Assembly (NCBI RefSeq): GCF_050176255.1
Contig: NZ_JBFXIE010000003.1
Strand: one strand, 5' to 3'
From: JBFXIE01 sp050176255
GTDB taxonomy: Bacteria; Pseudomonadota; Gammaproteobacteria; Burkholderiales; Burkholderiaceae_C
DNA: 64,000 nucleotides
The notes below the pieces were generated by a model. The model was not told the origin of the DNA, did not search any database, and worked only from the letters and a program-made list of their open reading frames with translations. The position numbers and the translations under genes are program-made. The stretch's first letter is position 1. Each line of letters begins with the position of its first letter. This document shows, one piece after another, positions 1 to 10,662 of the stretch.

Positions 1-1186
<1,186 letters not shown>

Positions 1187-1210
1187 GGTGCGGTGGTTCG
1201 TGTCAGCCTC

Positions 1211-2902
1211 TCAGACCACGATTGTGTCAAACAGCGATGCGTTGTCTGCAGGGCGGGTGATGCTGCGGAAAGTGACGTTGAAGGCGTTGCCCGCCACTTC
1301 GCCGCGAGCCAGGCTCAGGGTGCTGCGCTGGTAGGCGATGGCCGCTCCGTGGCGCTGGCACAGCTCGCGGCAGATGTACAGGCCCAGGCCGCTGGAGCGG
1401 CTCTCCGACGAGAAAAAGGGCTCGAACAGATGCCGCTCGACGGACTTGTCCAGCGGCGCGCCATCGCTCCAGACCTGCAGGCTGGCCGCGCCGCCGGCGG
1501 GCGCGCGCGTGGTCAGACACAGCGAGTCAGGCCCCGGCCGCATGTAGCGCAGGGCGTTGTCCAGCAAATTGATCAGCACCCGCCGCAGATGCTCGGTATC
1601 GAACTCGACCTGCGTCGTGCCCGCGTTCAGCACCAGCTGCCCCTGGCGGCGCGCGGGGTCGTGCGCCTGCCAGTCGCTCCAGATTTGCGCCACCGTGGCA
1701 TCCAGGGCCAGGGTGGATGAGGGCGCATACCCGATCAGGTGTTGCACCCGGGCGATGTCCAGCACGTCCTCGGTGATGCGCACCAGCCGATCGGCGTTTT
1801 GCCGCACCATGAGGGCCAGTCGCTGGTGGCCGGGGTCGGTCAGGTCTTCGGCCAGCAGTTCATTGGCCTGGACGATGGCCGCCAGCGGGTTGCGTATCTC
1901 GTGCGCCACCGCGGCCGACATGCGGCCCATGGAGGCCAGCTTTTCCGTGCGCAGCCGGGCTTCCATCTCGCGCAGGTCATGCAAAAACATCACGCACAGT
2001 GGCTCCTCGTCCAGCACGCCCTGCGTCTGGGTCAGGCAGGTGCGGATGCGCAGCGCCATGGGGCTTTGCCCCTGGTGCAAGATGGTGACGTCAGCGTGCC
2101 GCGACTGCCCTGTGTGGAAGGTGTCCTGGGCCAGCTCCATCAGGGGCTTCCAGGCTGTCGTGTGCGCCAGCGCAAGCGGTGCGGGGCTGCCGGCTTCCCG
2201 GCCCAGCAGCAGCAGTGCCGCCGGATTGGCCAGGCGCACCTGGCTCTGGCGGTCCAGCACCAGCACGCCGTCGGCCACATGCTGCATGACCAGTGCGCTC
2301 ACGGCCCGCTGCGTGCGCGCATCCATCTGGCTGCGCCGTGCGGTCTGCTGCTCGCTGGAGACCTTGGCAGCCAGCAGGTGCGTCAGATAGGCCACGATGA
2401 AATAGCCCGTGCCGGTGATGGCCGCCTGCAGGTAGCGCTGTGCCGTGTCGGTGCCACTTTGCCAGCCCAGCCACCAGGCCCAGGTCAGCAGCAGCAGGGT
2501 GATGCCGGCCGTGGTGCCCAGCGCCAGGGTCAAGGTGCCCAGTACCCCCGCCATCAGAATGGGCAGACCGAACAGCGGCGTGAAGTTCATGCCGCCGGCT
2601 TGCTGCAGCACCTGCAGCACGCTGATCAGCAGGATGTCCACGCCAAGGGTGGGCAGCCAATGCACGCCCGGCCGCGGGTCGGGCGGCATGTGGCCGCCCA
2701 GCACTCGCAGCAGGCCCGTGGCCAGCAGGTAAGCCAGGCTGGCGCCCAGCAAAAGGGGTTCGCTGACCTGGTTGAGCGCCAGCCCCAGCAACTGCAACAG
2801 GAGCAGCGTCACCGCCACCATCACGCGCGCTGTCAGAAACGCATTCCACAGGCGCTGGAAAGGCAGGCGGCTGGCGCGGGGTGGGGCCGCGGGTTTTGGC
2901 AT
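1211..2902 (-). CDS. pilS: PilS-like membrane sensor histidine kinase
   Basis: A 563-residue sensor kinase that phosphorylates the downstream PilR-like regulator. About six hydrophobic segments lie in the first 180 residues, matching the multi-pass sensor of PilS. A PAS-like region follows, then the H-box AAVAHEIRNPLAAI carrying the phospho-acceptor His. Next come the N-box NLLDNALRY and the GLGLYICRE glycine box of the HATPase domain. It is flanked by a small CxxC protein (3-bp gap upstream) and pilR (24-bp gap downstream), so one transcript likely covers ccsA through pilR. The family assignment is strong. The signal sensed (in Pseudomonas, membrane PilA level) is inferred from family knowledge only. 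Confidence 0.88.
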   Translation of the reverse strand: MPKPAAPPRASRLPFQRLWNAFLTARVMVAVTLLLLQLLGLALNQVSEPLLLGASLAYLLATGLLRVLGGHMPPDPRPGVHWLPTLGVDILLISVLQVLQQAGGMNFTPLFGLPILMAGVLGTLTLALGTTAGITLLLLTWAWWLGWQSGTDTAQRYLQAAITGTGYFIVAYLTHLLAAKVSSEQQTARRSQMDARTQRAVSALVMQHVADGVLVLDRQSQVRLANPAALLLLGREAGSPAPLALAHTTAWKPLMELAQDTFHTGQSRHADVTILHQGQSPMALRIRTCLTQTQGVLDEEPLCVMFLHDLREMEARLRTEKLASMGRMSAAVAHEIRNPLAAIVQANELLAEDLTDPGHQRLALMVRQNADRLVRITEDVLDIARVQHLIGYAPSSTLALDATVAQIWSDWQAHDPARRQGQLVLNAGTTQVEFDTEHLRRVLINLLDNALRYMRPGPDSLCLTTRAPAGGAASLQVWSDGAPLDKSVERHLFEPFFSSESRSSGLGLYICRELCQRHGAAIAYQRSTLSLARGEVAGNAFNVTFRSITRPADNASLFDTIVV

Positions 2903-2905
2903 GGC

Positions 2906-3130
2906 TCAGGCGGGCCCCTGCTCGCGGTGCGCGCGGCTGCAATAACTGCGCCCATCCTTGCACAGCGCATCGTCGCGTGGCAGGTGCACACCACAGTGCG
3001 CGCAGGTCACCATCGGCTGCGGTGGCGCAATGCGCGGCGGCGCAGGCGGGCGCTGCGACGGCGGGCTGCGCTGGCCGCGCCAGATGGCATAGGCGACCGC
3101 CAGCACCGCCAGCACGATGAGGTACTTCAT
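2906..3130 (-). CDS. Small PP0621-like membrane-anchored CxxC protein
   Basis: A 74-residue protein with one N-terminal hydrophobic helix (YLIVLAVLAVAYAIW). A proline-rich linker follows, then a cysteine cluster CAHCGVHLP...CKDG..YCS that should bind one zinc. The pattern matches the PP0621/MYND-finger-like small proteins often found next to pilS in beta-proteobacteria. Its start overlaps the stop of the ccsA-like gene by four bases (ATGA), and its stop is 3 bp from the pilS start, so it is translationally embedded between them. Its function is unknown. Position suggests a role linked to cytochrome assembly or the pilus sensor, but the sequence gives no direct proof. Confidence 0.75.
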   Translation of the reverse strand: MKYLIVLAVLAVAYAIWRGQRSPPSQRPPAPPRIAPPQPMVTCAHCGVHLPRDDALCKDGRSYCSRAHREQGPA

Positions 3131-3927
3131 GCAGACCGCCCCAGCACCACTTCCATCACGAAGCGCGAGCCCACATAGGCCAGCAGCAGCAGGGCCGTGC
3201 CTGCATACAGCACGCGCACCGCGCTGCGCCCGCGCCAGCCAAAGCGCGAGCGGCCCAGCAGCAGCACCGCGAACGTGGCCCATGCCAGTAGCGAGAACAC
3301 TGCCTTGTGATCCCACAGCCAGGCGCGGCCGTAGAGCTGCTCGCTGAACAGCCAGCCCGCCACCAGCGTGGCCGACAGCAGCACAAAGCCCGCCGTGACG
3401 AAGCGGAACGTGAGGCGCTCCAGCGTCAGCAGCGGCAGGCCGCTTTGCACGTCAACCGCCTGGCGGATCTGGCGTTCGGCGCGGCTCATGAGCCAGGCGT
3501 GCACCACCGCGGCGGCAAACAGGCCATAGCAGGCAATGCCCAGCGTGAGGTGCAGCGGCAGCCAGGGCGATGCCGACACATGCAGCGGCCTGCCAGGAAA
3601 CAGCGCCGCCATCAGCACGGCTGCGCCGCCCAGCGCGCACAAAACCCAGCGCGTGCGCATCTGGGGAAACAGCTGGCGCTCCACGGCGTAGGTGGTCAGC
3701 ACCAGCCAGGCAGTCATCGACAGCGCCGCTGCAAAACCGAAGTGGGGCGCACCGCCCAGCAGGCCCCAGGCCAGCGCGGCGGCATGCAGCGCCCAGGCCG
3801 ACGCCATGACAGCCAGGTGGTTTTGCCCCGTTGTGGCGCGCGACGCCGCAGCCGCAGCCAGCGCGTAGGCGCCAGCAGTGGCCAGGGCCAGCAGCCAGGC
3901 GAGCGGGGAAGCACTGGGTAAAATCAT
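3127..3927 (-). CDS. CcsA/HemX-like cytochrome c assembly membrane protein
   Basis: A 266-residue integral membrane protein with about eight hydrophobic helices. It carries the conserved WDHKAVFSLLAW segment typical of the CcsA/YpjD (cytochrome c assembly, heme-handling) family. Members with this architecture in beta-proteobacteria sit between ffh and pilS, as here, and are annotated as inner membrane YpjD-like proteins. It is divergently oriented from ffh. The inverted-repeat element at 3941-4207 lies immediately upstream, only 13 bp from the ATG, and so probably contributes the promoter or leader. A direct role in cytochrome c maturation is a family-level inference. Confidence 0.78.
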   Translation of the reverse strand: MILPSASPLAWLLALATAGAYALAAAAASRATTGQNHLAVMASAWALHAAALAWGLLGGAPHFGFAAALSMTAWLVLTTYAVERQLFPQMRTRWVLCALGGAAVLMAALFPGRPLHVSASPWLPLHLTLGIACYGLFAAAVVHAWLMSRAERQIRQAVDVQSGLPLLTLERLTFRFVTAGFVLLSATLVAGWLFSEQLYGRAWLWDHKAVFSLLAWATFAVLLLGRSRFGWRGRSAVRVLYAGTALLLLAYVGSRFVMEVVLGRSA

Positions 3928-3940
3928 GGGTTAGCAGTTT

Positions 3941-4207
3941 AGAGCCTGTTCACGGTCTTTTCATGGCGCCCGCAAGGCAGCAAAACGCTGCAATCAAGGC
4001 GCACGTCGCAGGCCATGCTGTGGCCTGGGCAAGGCGGGCAACGATGAGTGCGACGTTTTGCTGCCTTGCCCATAGGGTTGCCCCGCAAGGGTGGCGTCTG
4101 CGGTGTTGCAAATCCTCGCCGGGCCACCAGCCCGGCTGCGGTTGGCGCCTTGCAGCCACCGCCCTTGCGGGGCAACGGGCGCCATGAAAAGACCGTGAAC
4201 AGGCTCT
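3941..4207. mobile_element. 267-bp MITE-like element with perfect 32-bp terminal inverted repeats
   Basis: Positions 3941-3972 are the exact reverse complement of 4176-4207, a 32-bp perfect match beginning AGAGCCTGTTCACGG. Inside are two further perfect inverted pairs: 3974-3987 with 4054-4067 (14 bp) and 4077-4091 with 4162-4176 (15 bp). The element is therefore two large hairpins inside terminal repeats. No credible gene is present. It fills the divergent intergenic region between the ccsA-like gene and ffh. The 5-mer TTAGC occurs on both sides but not abutting the repeats on the left, so a target duplication is uncertain. It is most simply a non-autonomous transposon-derived element. Confidence 0.8.
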
Positions 4208-4286
4208 TAGCCTTTCGCCCCTGGTTGCCGGGGCTGTGGCATCGGCGGGCGGCGTGCCCGAGCCGGTGCATCTGGAGCTTTGGGCC

Positions 4287-5663
4287 ATGGCCTCCGCACT
4301 CACCGAAAAACTCACCCGTCTCGTCAAGGAGATGCGCGGCCAGGCCCGCATCACCGAATCCAACGTGCAGGACATGCTGCGCGAAGTGCGCATGGCCCTG
4401 CTTGAAGCCGACGTGGCCCTGCCCGTGGTGCGCGACTTCATTGCCCGGGTCAAGGAAAAGGCGCTGGGCGAAGAAGTGCTGGGCAGCTTGAAGCCCGGGC
4501 AGATGCTGGTGTCCATCGTCAACCGCGAACTGGCCGTCACCATGGGGGAGGGGGTGTCCGACATCAACCTCGCCGCCCAGCCGCCCGCCGTGATCCTGAT
4601 GGCTGGCCTGCAGGGCGCAGGCAAGACCACCACCACCGCAAAACTGGCCAAGCACCTGATCGAAAAGCGCAAGAAGAAGGTGCTGACGGTGTCGGGCGAC
4701 GTGTACCGCCCAGCGGCCATAGAGCAGCTCAAGACCGTGACGAAGCAGGCCGGCGCCGAATGCTTCCCCAGCACGCCGGACCAAAAGCCCCGCGACATCG
4801 CCGTGGCCGCGCTGGATTATGCGAAGAAGCACTACTTTGACGTGCTGCTGGTGGACACCGCCGGCCGCCTGGCCATTGACGAAGTGCTGATGCAGGAAAT
4901 CAAGGATTTGCACGCCACGCTGAACCCGGTGGAAACCCTGTTCGTCGTCGATGCCATGCAGGGCCAGGACGCGGTCAACACCGCCAGGGCTTTCAAGGAG
5001 GCGCTGCCGCTGACCGGCATCGTGCTCACCAAGCTGGACGGCGACTCGCGCGGCGGCGCGGCGCTGTCGGTGCGCCAGATCACGGGCGCGCCGATCAAGT
5101 TTGCCGGCGTGTCCGAGAAAATTGATGGCCTGGAGGTGTTCGATGCCGAGCGCCATGCCGGCCGCATCCTGGGCATGGGCGACATCGTGGCACTGGTCGA
5201 GCAGGTGGCCGCGGGCGTGGACATGGAAGCCGCGCAGAAACTCGCTGCCAAGGTCAAGAGCGGCGACGGCTTCGATCTGAGCGACTTTCTGGGGCAGTTG
5301 CAGCAGATGAAGCAGATGGGCGGCCTGTCCAGCCTGATGGACAAGCTGCCCGCGCAGCTGACGGCCAAGGCCGGTCAGGTGGACATGGACAAGGCCGAAA
5401 AGGACATCAAGCGCAAGGAAGGCATCATCCAGAGCATGACGCCGCTGGAGCGCCGCAAGCCCGAGATCATCAAGGCCACGCGCAAGAAGCGCATCGCCGC
5501 CGGCGCCGGTGTGCAGGTGCAGGAAGTCAACCGCCTGCTCAAGGAGTTTGAGCAGATGCAGGACATGATGAAGAAGATGAAGGGCGGTGGCCTGATGAAG
5601 ATGATGAGAAAGATGGGCGGCATGAAGGGCCTGGGCGGCGGCATGCCCAAGATGCCGTTCTAG
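4287..5663 (+). CDS. ffh: Signal recognition particle protein Ffh
   Basis: Ffh is the GTPase of the signal recognition particle. With 4.5S RNA it binds signal sequences on nascent membrane proteins and targets ribosomes to FtsY. The 458-residue protein has an N-terminal helical bundle, the G1 motif GLQGAGKTTT, the conserved DTAGR, TKLDGD and GDIVALVEQ elements, and a methionine-rich C-terminal M domain. The ATG at 4287 gives the normal MASALTEKL start and follows GGAG. An upstream in-frame ATG at 4236 would add a non-conserved extension. The inverted-repeat element ends 79 bp upstream. The gene converges on miaB with a stem-loop repeat between them. Confidence 0.98.
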   Translation: MASALTEKLTRLVKEMRGQARITESNVQDMLREVRMALLEADVALPVVRDFIARVKEKALGEEVLGSLKPGQMLVSIVNRELAVTMGEGVSDINLAAQPPAVILMAGLQGAGKTTTTAKLAKHLIEKRKKKVLTVSGDVYRPAAIEQLKTVTKQAGAECFPSTPDQKPRDIAVAALDYAKKHYFDVLLVDTAGRLAIDEVLMQEIKDLHATLNPVETLFVVDAMQGQDAVNTARAFKEALPLTGIVLTKLDGDSRGGAALSVRQITGAPIKFAGVSEKIDGLEVFDAERHAGRILGMGDIVALVEQVAAGVDMEAAQKLAAKVKSGDGFDLSDFLGQLQQMKQMGGLSSLMDKLPAQLTAKAGQVDMDKAEKDIKRKEGIIQSMTPLERRKPEIIKATRKKRIAAGAGVQVQEVNRLLKEFEQMQDMMKKMKGGGLMKMMRKMGGMKGLGGGMPKMPF

Positions 5664-5665
5664 GC

Positions 5666-5722
5666 TTCAAGCCTTTTTGGCTTTCAGCCCTTGTTTTAAA
5701 AGCGCTGAAAGCTATCATTTTT
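5666..5722. repeat. Dispersed core repeat copy A, likely bidirectional terminator
   Basis: This 57-bp sequence sits between the convergent ends of ffh and miaB. It contains AAGCC-N5-GGCTT and the paired arms CTTTCAGC (5681-5688) and GCTGAAAG (5704-5711). Read on the minus strand it matches copies at 10572, 47001, 47997 and 62284 with the shared core GATAGCT..CAGCGCTT. The stem-loops with flanking T/A tracts suggest transcription termination for both genes. Confidence 0.7.
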
Positions 5723-5728
5723 GATGAT

Positions 5729-7093
<1,365 letters not shown>

Positions 7094-7216
7094 GGCTTGT
7101 GTCTCGCAAACAAAGGGCAAGGGGTAACGGCAAAAAGTAAACGGCAAACCGCGGGCACGCCGCAGCATGCGCGGCATGTCCCGTGGTCGGGCAGCGGCAG
7201 GGCTGGCCGGCAGCGC

Positions 7217-7639
7217 CTAGCGCAGCGCTGGCTGCGCGTCTGCTTCGGTGCGGATGTTGGTCACCGTGGCGTCGCTGCCCTTGCGCGGCTGGGCAGCCTC
7301 TGCAGGGGTAAGGATCCAGGCGGTGAGGAGCCAGCCGGTGCTGGCTTCGGTCATGTAGTTCACCGTGACGCTTTTGCCCTGCAAGGTGTGCGCCATGACC
7401 AGCGAGTTTTGCGGCCCGAACAGGCGCAGGCCTGGCGCCAGGCGGATGGGTTGGCCGTTCAGGGTGGCCGTGGCGGTGTTTTCCACGGTGAGCGTGCCGC
7501 GCAATGCGGCCGGCGGAAAGTTGCGGCCCTGCGCCACCTGGGCGAAGGAGGGCGCCGCAGTGCAGGCTGCGGCGGCGCACAGGGCAGCCAGCCACCAGCG
7601 GCGCGGGTGGGCAGGGCGGAGGGTGTTGCAGCGGTTCAT
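7217..7639 (-). CDS. Small exported protein of unknown function
   Basis: About 140 residues, with an N-terminal basic stretch, a hydrophobic core (WWLAALCAAAACTA) and an APSFAQ signal-peptidase-like site, so it is probably periplasmic. The remainder (ATATLNGQPIRLAPGLRLFG...) resembles short beta-rich proteins found upstream of miaB in related genomes. No catalytic motif is visible. The ATG at 7639 is chosen. Another ATG at 7648 adds three residues and is equally possible. The gene reads toward miaB with a gap of about 120 bp, so an independent promoter is possible. Confidence 0.65.
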   Translation of the reverse strand: MNRCNTLRPAHPRRWWLAALCAAAACTAAPSFAQVAQGRNFPPAALRGTLTVENTATATLNGQPIRLAPGLRLFGPQNSLVMAHTLQGKSVTVNYMTEASTGWLLTAWILTPAEAAQPRKGSDATVTNIRTEADAQPALR

Positions 7640-7696
7640 GGTGTACATCCAGGGGCTGAAACGAAGATTCTAGTGACGGCCGAGGTCCGTCACGCG

Positions 7697-7736
7697 GCAA
7701 AAAGAAAAACCCGCAGCACCTGGGGCGCTGCGGGTT
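7697..7736 (-). terminator. Rho-independent terminator after tRNA-Met
   Basis: The arms AACCCGCAGC (7708-7717) and GCTGCGGGTT (7727-7736) form a 10-bp GC-rich stem. On the minus strand it is followed by a T-rich run (7697-7707). It lies just downstream of the tRNA gene. Confidence 0.85.
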
Positions 7737-7741
7737 GGGTC

Positions 7742-7818
7742 TGGTGGTCGTAGAGGGACTTGAACCTTCGACATCAGCATTATGAATGCTGCGCTCTAAC
7801 CAACTGAGCTATACGACC
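7742..7818 (-). tRNA. tRNA-Met (CAT), elongator type, CCA encoded
   Basis: The minus strand folds as a 77-nt cloverleaf. The acceptor is GGTCGTA/TACGACC, with a D arm GCTCAGTTGGTTAGAGC, an anticodon stem CAGCA/TGCTG with loop TTCATAA (anticodon CAT), a T arm with GTTCAAGTC, discriminator A and an encoded CCA at 7744-7742. The paired 5' end argues against initiator tRNA. Ile2 with lysidine is less likely from the overall sequence but not excluded. A terminator follows. Confidence 0.93.
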
Positions 7819-7844
7819 AAGAGTCCGGCATTATATAGATGTTT

Positions 7845-8624
7845 TTATTGGTGTGTGAAGTTGGCTGCGCGCTTGTTCACGAAGGCGTCCATGCCTTCTT
7901 TTTGGTCTTGCGTGGCAAACAGTGCGTGGAACAGGCGGCGCTCGAACATCACGCCGTCGCTCAGGCTGCCTTCGAAGGCGCGGTTCACGGCTTCCTTGGC
8001 GGCCATGACGGTGATCTGCGAGAAGTTCGCGATGATCAGGGCGGCGCCCAGGGTTTCTTCCATCAGCTTGTCCAGCGCGACCACGCGGCTTACGAGGCCG
8101 GAGCGTTCTGCTTCCACTGCATCCATCATGCGGGCGGTGAGGGCCATGTCCATGGCTTTGGCCTTGCCCACTGCGCGCGGCAGGCGCTGCGTTCCGCCAG
8201 CGCCGGGAATCACGCCCAGCTTGATCTCGGGCTGGCCAAACTTGGCGTTGTCTGCCGCGATGATGAAGTCGCACATCATCGCCAGCTCGCAGCCGCCGCC
8301 CAGGGCGTAGCCGCTCACGGCGGCGATGACGGGCTTGCGGATGCTGCGGATGGTTTCCCAGTTGCGCGTGATGTAGTCGCCCTTGTAGGCGTCGGCAAAG
8401 CTGTAGGTGGCCATGGCGCCGATGTCGGCGCCGGCGGCGAAGGCTTTTTCGTTGCCGGTGATCACGATGCAGCCGATGTTCTCGTCGGCATCAAATGCCT
8501 TGAGCGCCGCGCCCAGCTCATCCATCAGCTGGTTATTGAGTGCGTTGAGCTGCTTGGGGCGGTTCAGGGTGATGACGCCGACCTTGTCGGCTTCGGTGCG
8601 AACTTCAATACATTCGTAGGCCAA
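7845..8624 (-). CDS. Enoyl-CoA hydratase (crotonase family)
   Basis: A 259-residue crotonase that hydrates trans-2-enoyl-CoA in beta-oxidation or related acyl-CoA pathways. It has the oxyanion-hole segments GNEKAFAAGADI and SGYALGGGCELAMMCD, where the Glu is the first catalytic acid. The second Glu region PEIKLGVIPGAGGTQRLPR follows. Length and motifs match short-chain enoyl-CoA hydratases such as PaaF or FadB1-type stand-alone enzymes. The start codon is TTG at 8624, preceded by GGAGAG. It is monocistronic between the tRNA and the M61 peptidase, so the exact substrate cannot be inferred. Confidence 0.92.
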   Translation of the reverse strand: MAYECIEVRTEADKVGVITLNRPKQLNALNNQLMDELGAALKAFDADENIGCIVITGNEKAFAAGADIGAMATYSFADAYKGDYITRNWETIRSIRKPVIAAVSGYALGGGCELAMMCDFIIAADNAKFGQPEIKLGVIPGAGGTQRLPRAVGKAKAMDMALTARMMDAVEAERSGLVSRVVALDKLMEETLGAALIIANFSQITVMAAKEAVNRAFEGSLSDGVMFERRLFHALFATQDQKEGMDAFVNKRAANFTHQ

Positions 8625-8696
8625 GGGTCTCTCCAGTGTGTTGTGGATGAATCGACCTCACTATACCCAAGGCCGGTGATGGTGGACTGTCGGGCG

Positions 8697-10493
8697 CTAC
8701 ACCGCGCTGGCGGTGCCCAGCCAGCGCTGCGCCGCGGCGGCGTCGTGCACGTCCAGGCGCACCGCGTCGCCGGTGGCCTGGGCGGGCGGCAGGGCCAGCG
8801 GCAGGCGCAGCAGGCGCCGGTCGCGGGCCACGATGGCCGTCACATCGGTGGCGCTGCCAGCGTACAGGGGCACATCGTCGATCTTGTGCAGGCGCCAGGC
8901 CTGGCCCGGTGTCTCCAGCGCCAGCCATTCGTCGCCCGCCATGAAGCCCGCGGCCTCGGCAGCGCCGCCGCGCAGCACGGTCTTGATCTGCAGGCTGCCG
9001 TTGTCCTGCACGCGCAGGCCCAGGCGCTGGGCCAGGGGCGCGGGGTCTGTCTGCAGGCTGATGCCGTGGCTGGCCAGCAGTTCGGCCAGGGGCAGGTCTT
9101 GCGTGCCATGCACCCACTGCGCGATCTCGTCCGACCAGTTGCGGCCCGACAGCTCCTGCAGCACGGCCAGCAGATCGGCTTCGGCCATGGGGCCGCCCTG
9201 GGTGCGCTGCCACAGCGCGCGTATCACGTCGTCCAGTGTGGTGCGGCCACCCTGGCGCAGCGCCAGGTCCAGGCACAGGCCGACCAGCGCGCCCTTGGTG
9301 TAGTAGCTGACGGTGCTGTTGGGCGTGTTCTCGTCCTGCCGGTAGTACTTGACCCAGGCGTCAAAGCTGGCCTGTGCCACCGACTGCACCAGCCGCCCCG
9401 GCGTCTGCAGCACCTGGTTGATGGTCTTGGCCAGCAGCTTGAGGTAGGTGGCGTGGTCAATCAGGCCGGCGCGGCGCAGCAGCAGGTCGTCGTAGTAGCT
9501 GGTGAAGCCCTCGAAGAACCACAGCAGCTGCGTGTAGTTCTCCTTCGTGTAGTCGTAGCGCGCGAACTCGGCCGGGCGCAGGCGCTTGACGTTCCAGGTG
9601 TGAAAGTATTCGTGGCTGACCAGGCCCAGCAGCGTGGTGTAGCCCTCGCTGGCATGGATGTCCTTGTCGCTTTGGCCCAGGCGTGGCAGGTCGCTCCGGC
9701 TGCAGATGAGGGCGGTGGAGTTGCGGTGCTCCAGCCCGCCGTAGCCGTCGTGTACCGCGTTGAGCATGAACACGTAGCGCGCAAATGGCGGCTTGTCGAA
9801 AGGCGGCTGCTGCCCGTCATGCCAGAAACGGATGGCCTCTTCGCAGATGCGCCGCACATCGCGCACCAGGCGCTGGCCATCCAAGGAGGGCGCGGCGCCT
9901 GCCACCACCAGCTGGTGCGGCACGCCGCAGGCGGTGAAGTCGGCACGCCACAACGGCCCCATCTCCACGGGGCAATCGACCAGCTCGTCGTAATCGCGTG
10001 CACGGTAAAGCCCGAAGCCCGAGGGCGCGGTCTGCACCGGCTCCAGCCCCGTGGCCAGCGACCAGCCGGCCAGGGCGGGCGGCTGCACGACTTCCAGCGT
10101 GTGCATGTCGCCTTCCTTGCCGTGCACGCGCAGGCACAGGCTGGTGGCGTTGAAAAAGCCCCGCGTGGCGTCCAGCCAGGCGGTGCGCACGGATGTGTCG
10201 TAGGCCGCCACCTCGTAGCTCAGCACCAGCGGCGTGCCTGCCACGCACTGCACGCGCCAACGGTGCTTGTCCTGCTGTTGCAAGGCCACGGGCACGCCGC
10301 CTTGCTGCGCCTGCAGCGACTGCAGGTTCTTGGAAAACTCGCGCACCAGGTAGCTGCCCGGAATCCACACCGGCAGCGATACCTCTTGCTGCGCGGCGGG
10401 CGCCGCCACGGTGAGCGCCACGCGGTACAAGTGAGTGTGGGTCTGCGCCGGGTCGATGCGGTAGTGGATGGCGACCGGTGTGATGTCGGGCAT
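8697..10493 (-). CDS. M61-family glycyl aminopeptidase-like protease with PDZ domain
   Basis: About 598 residues. The N-terminal beta-rich M61 domain is followed by the zinc motif HEYFH in VSHEYFHTWNVKRLRP, then the segment LLWFFEGFTSYYDDLLL typical of M61 peptidases. A C-terminal PDZ domain comes last (VQDNGSLQIKTVLRGGAAEAAG). Family members cleave N-terminal glycine or alanine. I see no signal peptide, so it is probably cytoplasmic. The ATG at 10493 (MPDITPVAIHYRI) is preferred over a TTG at 10529. Repeat copy B lies between this gene and dsbC. Confidence 0.9.
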   Translation of the reverse strand: MPDITPVAIHYRIDPAQTHTHLYRVALTVAAPAAQQEVSLPVWIPGSYLVREFSKNLQSLQAQQGGVPVALQQQDKHRWRVQCVAGTPLVLSYEVAAYDTSVRTAWLDATRGFFNATSLCLRVHGKEGDMHTLEVVQPPALAGWSLATGLEPVQTAPSGFGLYRARDYDELVDCPVEMGPLWRADFTACGVPHQLVVAGAAPSLDGQRLVRDVRRICEEAIRFWHDGQQPPFDKPPFARYVFMLNAVHDGYGGLEHRNSTALICSRSDLPRLGQSDKDIHASEGYTTLLGLVSHEYFHTWNVKRLRPAEFARYDYTKENYTQLLWFFEGFTSYYDDLLLRRAGLIDHATYLKLLAKTINQVLQTPGRLVQSVAQASFDAWVKYYRQDENTPNSTVSYYTKGALVGLCLDLALRQGGRTTLDDVIRALWQRTQGGPMAEADLLAVLQELSGRNWSDEIAQWVHGTQDLPLAELLASHGISLQTDPAPLAQRLGLRVQDNGSLQIKTVLRGGAAEAAGFMAGDEWLALETPGQAWRLHKIDDVPLYAGSATDVTAIVARDRRLLRLPLALPPAQATGDAVRLDVHDAAAAQRWLGTASAV

Positions 10494-10571
10494 GGGCAGG
10501 TGAGGCAGAGAGAGAGGCTTCAAAAACAATAAGCCCAGGCGGTGGTGACGGGACGATTTACAGTAAAAAGT

Positions 10572-10612
10572 GGCTGTAGCCCTTTTGAATCAAGCGCAAG
10601 TAGCTATCAACT
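10572..10612. repeat. Dispersed core repeat copy B
   Basis: On the minus strand it reads GTTGATAGCTACTTGCGCTTG followed by an AAGGGCTACAGCC tail. It matches the other four copies in the core sequence. It lies between the M61 gene start and the dsbC stop. Confidence 0.65.
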
Positions 10613-10662
10613 ATATAGCGACTCATGGGCCGTGCCGACGCAGCCACACTGCGGCCAACGCC

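Noticed and set aside
7742..7818. tRNA-Met as an integration site
   Set aside because: No integrase, direct repeat or foreign-looking DNA adjoins it; neighbours are ordinary core genes.
7839..10532. 897-codon plus-strand open frame
   Set aside because: It runs antisense through the crotonase and M61 peptidase genes, which have clear active-site motifs, and its composition is typical of GC-skewed shadow frames.
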